Shown here: positions 63,556 to 64,000 of the stretch, piece by piece | Layout: each line of letters opens with the position of its first letter | Numbering within the stretch: position 1 is the first letter of the stretch | Source of the DNA: Paracoccaceae bacterium | GTDB lineage: Bacteria; Pseudomonadota; Alphaproteobacteria; Rhodobacterales; Rhodobacteraceae | Assembly: GCA_016124615.1 (NCBI GenBank) | Contig: WGNF01000006.1 | Coordinates: 62,001 to 126,000 of the forward strand | Reading direction: 5' to 3' | Length of the DNA stretch: 64,000 nucleotides | The notes under the pieces: model-generated | Told to the model about the DNA's origin: nothing | What the model saw: the letters and a program-made list of their open reading frames with translations, nothing else | Database searches by the model: none | Program-made: the position numbers and the translations under genes

Positions 63556-63644
63556 GCTTGGTCGGGCCGCTTTCCCTTGACCTTCGGCGCCCGAGGGGCC
63601 TTATTCCCCCCACACGTTCACTCTCGCGCGAAAGGATTGCTCCG

Positions 63645-64000
63645 ATGGCATTCGAACTTCCCGATCTTCCCTATGCTCACGACGCGCTGGCTGCCTACGG
63701 CATGTCGAAAGAGACGCTGGAATACCACCATGACCTGCACCACAAGGCTTATGTCGACAACGGCAACAAGCTGATCGCGGGCACCGAGTGGGAAGGCAAG
63801 TCCGTGGAAGACATCGTCCGCGGCACCTATCAGGCGGGCGCCGTGGCGCAAAACGGCATCTTCAACAACGCCTCGCAGCACTGGAACCATGCCCAGTTCT
63901 GGGAAATGATGGCGCCGGGCGCCAAGGGCATGCCGGGCGAGCTGGAAAAGGCGATCACCGAGGCGTTCGGCTCGGTGCAGAAGTTCAAGGACGACTTCGC
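63645..64000 (+). CDS. sodB: Superoxide dismutase [Fe/Mn], 5' part
   Basis: The first 118 codons of an Fe-type superoxide dismutase, running off the window. FELPDLPYAHDALAAYGMSKETLEYHHDLHHKAYV holds the first metal His (His28), and FNNASQHWNHAQFW the second (His82). The AQNGIFNNASQ run is closer to Fe- than Mn-enzymes, but the metal is not certain by eye. The remaining Asp and His ligands are beyond base 64000. AAAGGAT precedes the ATG. Confidence 0.93.
   Translation, partial: MAFELPDLPYAHDALAAYGMSKETLEYHHDLHHKAYVDNGNKLIAGTEWEGKSVEDIVRGTYQAGAVAQNGIFNNASQHWNHAQFWEMMAPGAKGMPGELEKAITEAFGSVQKFKDDF

Overview
This 64 kb window is high-GC alphaproteobacterial chromosome. Everything points to a member of the Rhodobacteraceae (the Rhodobacter/Paracoccus/Gemmobacter neighbourhood, inferred from gene order and protein style). 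It has a long murein/division (dcw) cluster with two DUF2484 proteins between murC and murB, a meso-diaminopimelate-type MurE, lpxC and bamD downstream of ftsZ, a CcmI of System I cytochrome c maturation, a tetrameric sarcosine oxidase operon, and a CtrA-type TTAA-N7-TTAA box. I see no rRNA, tRNA, CRISPR array, phage or complete insertion sequence.

Layout. (1) 1-26.3 kb, + strand: rsmH (5' truncated)-ftsL-ftsI-murE-murF-mraY, then an accessory block (ArsB-type permease, a divergently oriented PLL-type beta-propeller lectin, a small secreted Cys protein), then murD-small membrane protein-ftsW-murG-murC-DUF2484-DUF2484-murB-ddl-ftsQ-ftsA-ftsZ, a terminator, a CtrA-like box, lpxC, bamD and recN. 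Most junctions are ATGA or TGATG overlaps, so the cell-wall genes are translationally coupled. (2) 26.4-32.9 kb: two unknown proteins, pepN, a photolyase/cryptochrome, and an autoregulated ArsR-SRPBCC-SRPBCC operon with paired operators. (3) 33-49.3 kb, mostly metabolic and accessory genes: malate synthase G with a GlcG-like protein, a class I amidotransferase hydrolase, kynureninase, an SDR, a coupled diheme peroxidase/phosphoesterase pair, a peptidoglycan-binding lipoprotein, an M48 peptidase, a sulfotransferase, a 2Fe-2S ferredoxin, purU, dusA, a papain-like protease and an MFS exporter. (4) 49.5-55 kb: a TauE/SafE permease coupled to an Fe/2OG-dioxygenase-like protein, a CrtI/CRTISO-like flavoprotein, and DUF1289-ruvX-ccmI on the minus strand. 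(5) 55.1-61.8 kb: soxB, D, A and G, split between soxB and soxD by a 1.5 kb insertion. The insertion holds an antisense GIY-YIG protein, a soxD::soxB fusion scar and a small membrane protein. (6) 61.8-64 kb: three tandem paralogous genes of unknown function and the 5' end of an Fe/Mn superoxide dismutase gene.

The genes in block 1 make UDP-MurNAc-pentapeptide, lipid I and II, and the Z-ring. The sarcosine oxidase operon converts sarcosine to glycine and methylene-tetrahydrofolate, and PurU (45.3 kb) can return formyl-tetrahydrofolate to free folate and formate. The parts that look least described are the insertion inside the sox operon, the terminal three-gene paralogous array, the lectin block inside the dcw cluster, and the permease-dioxygenase pair.
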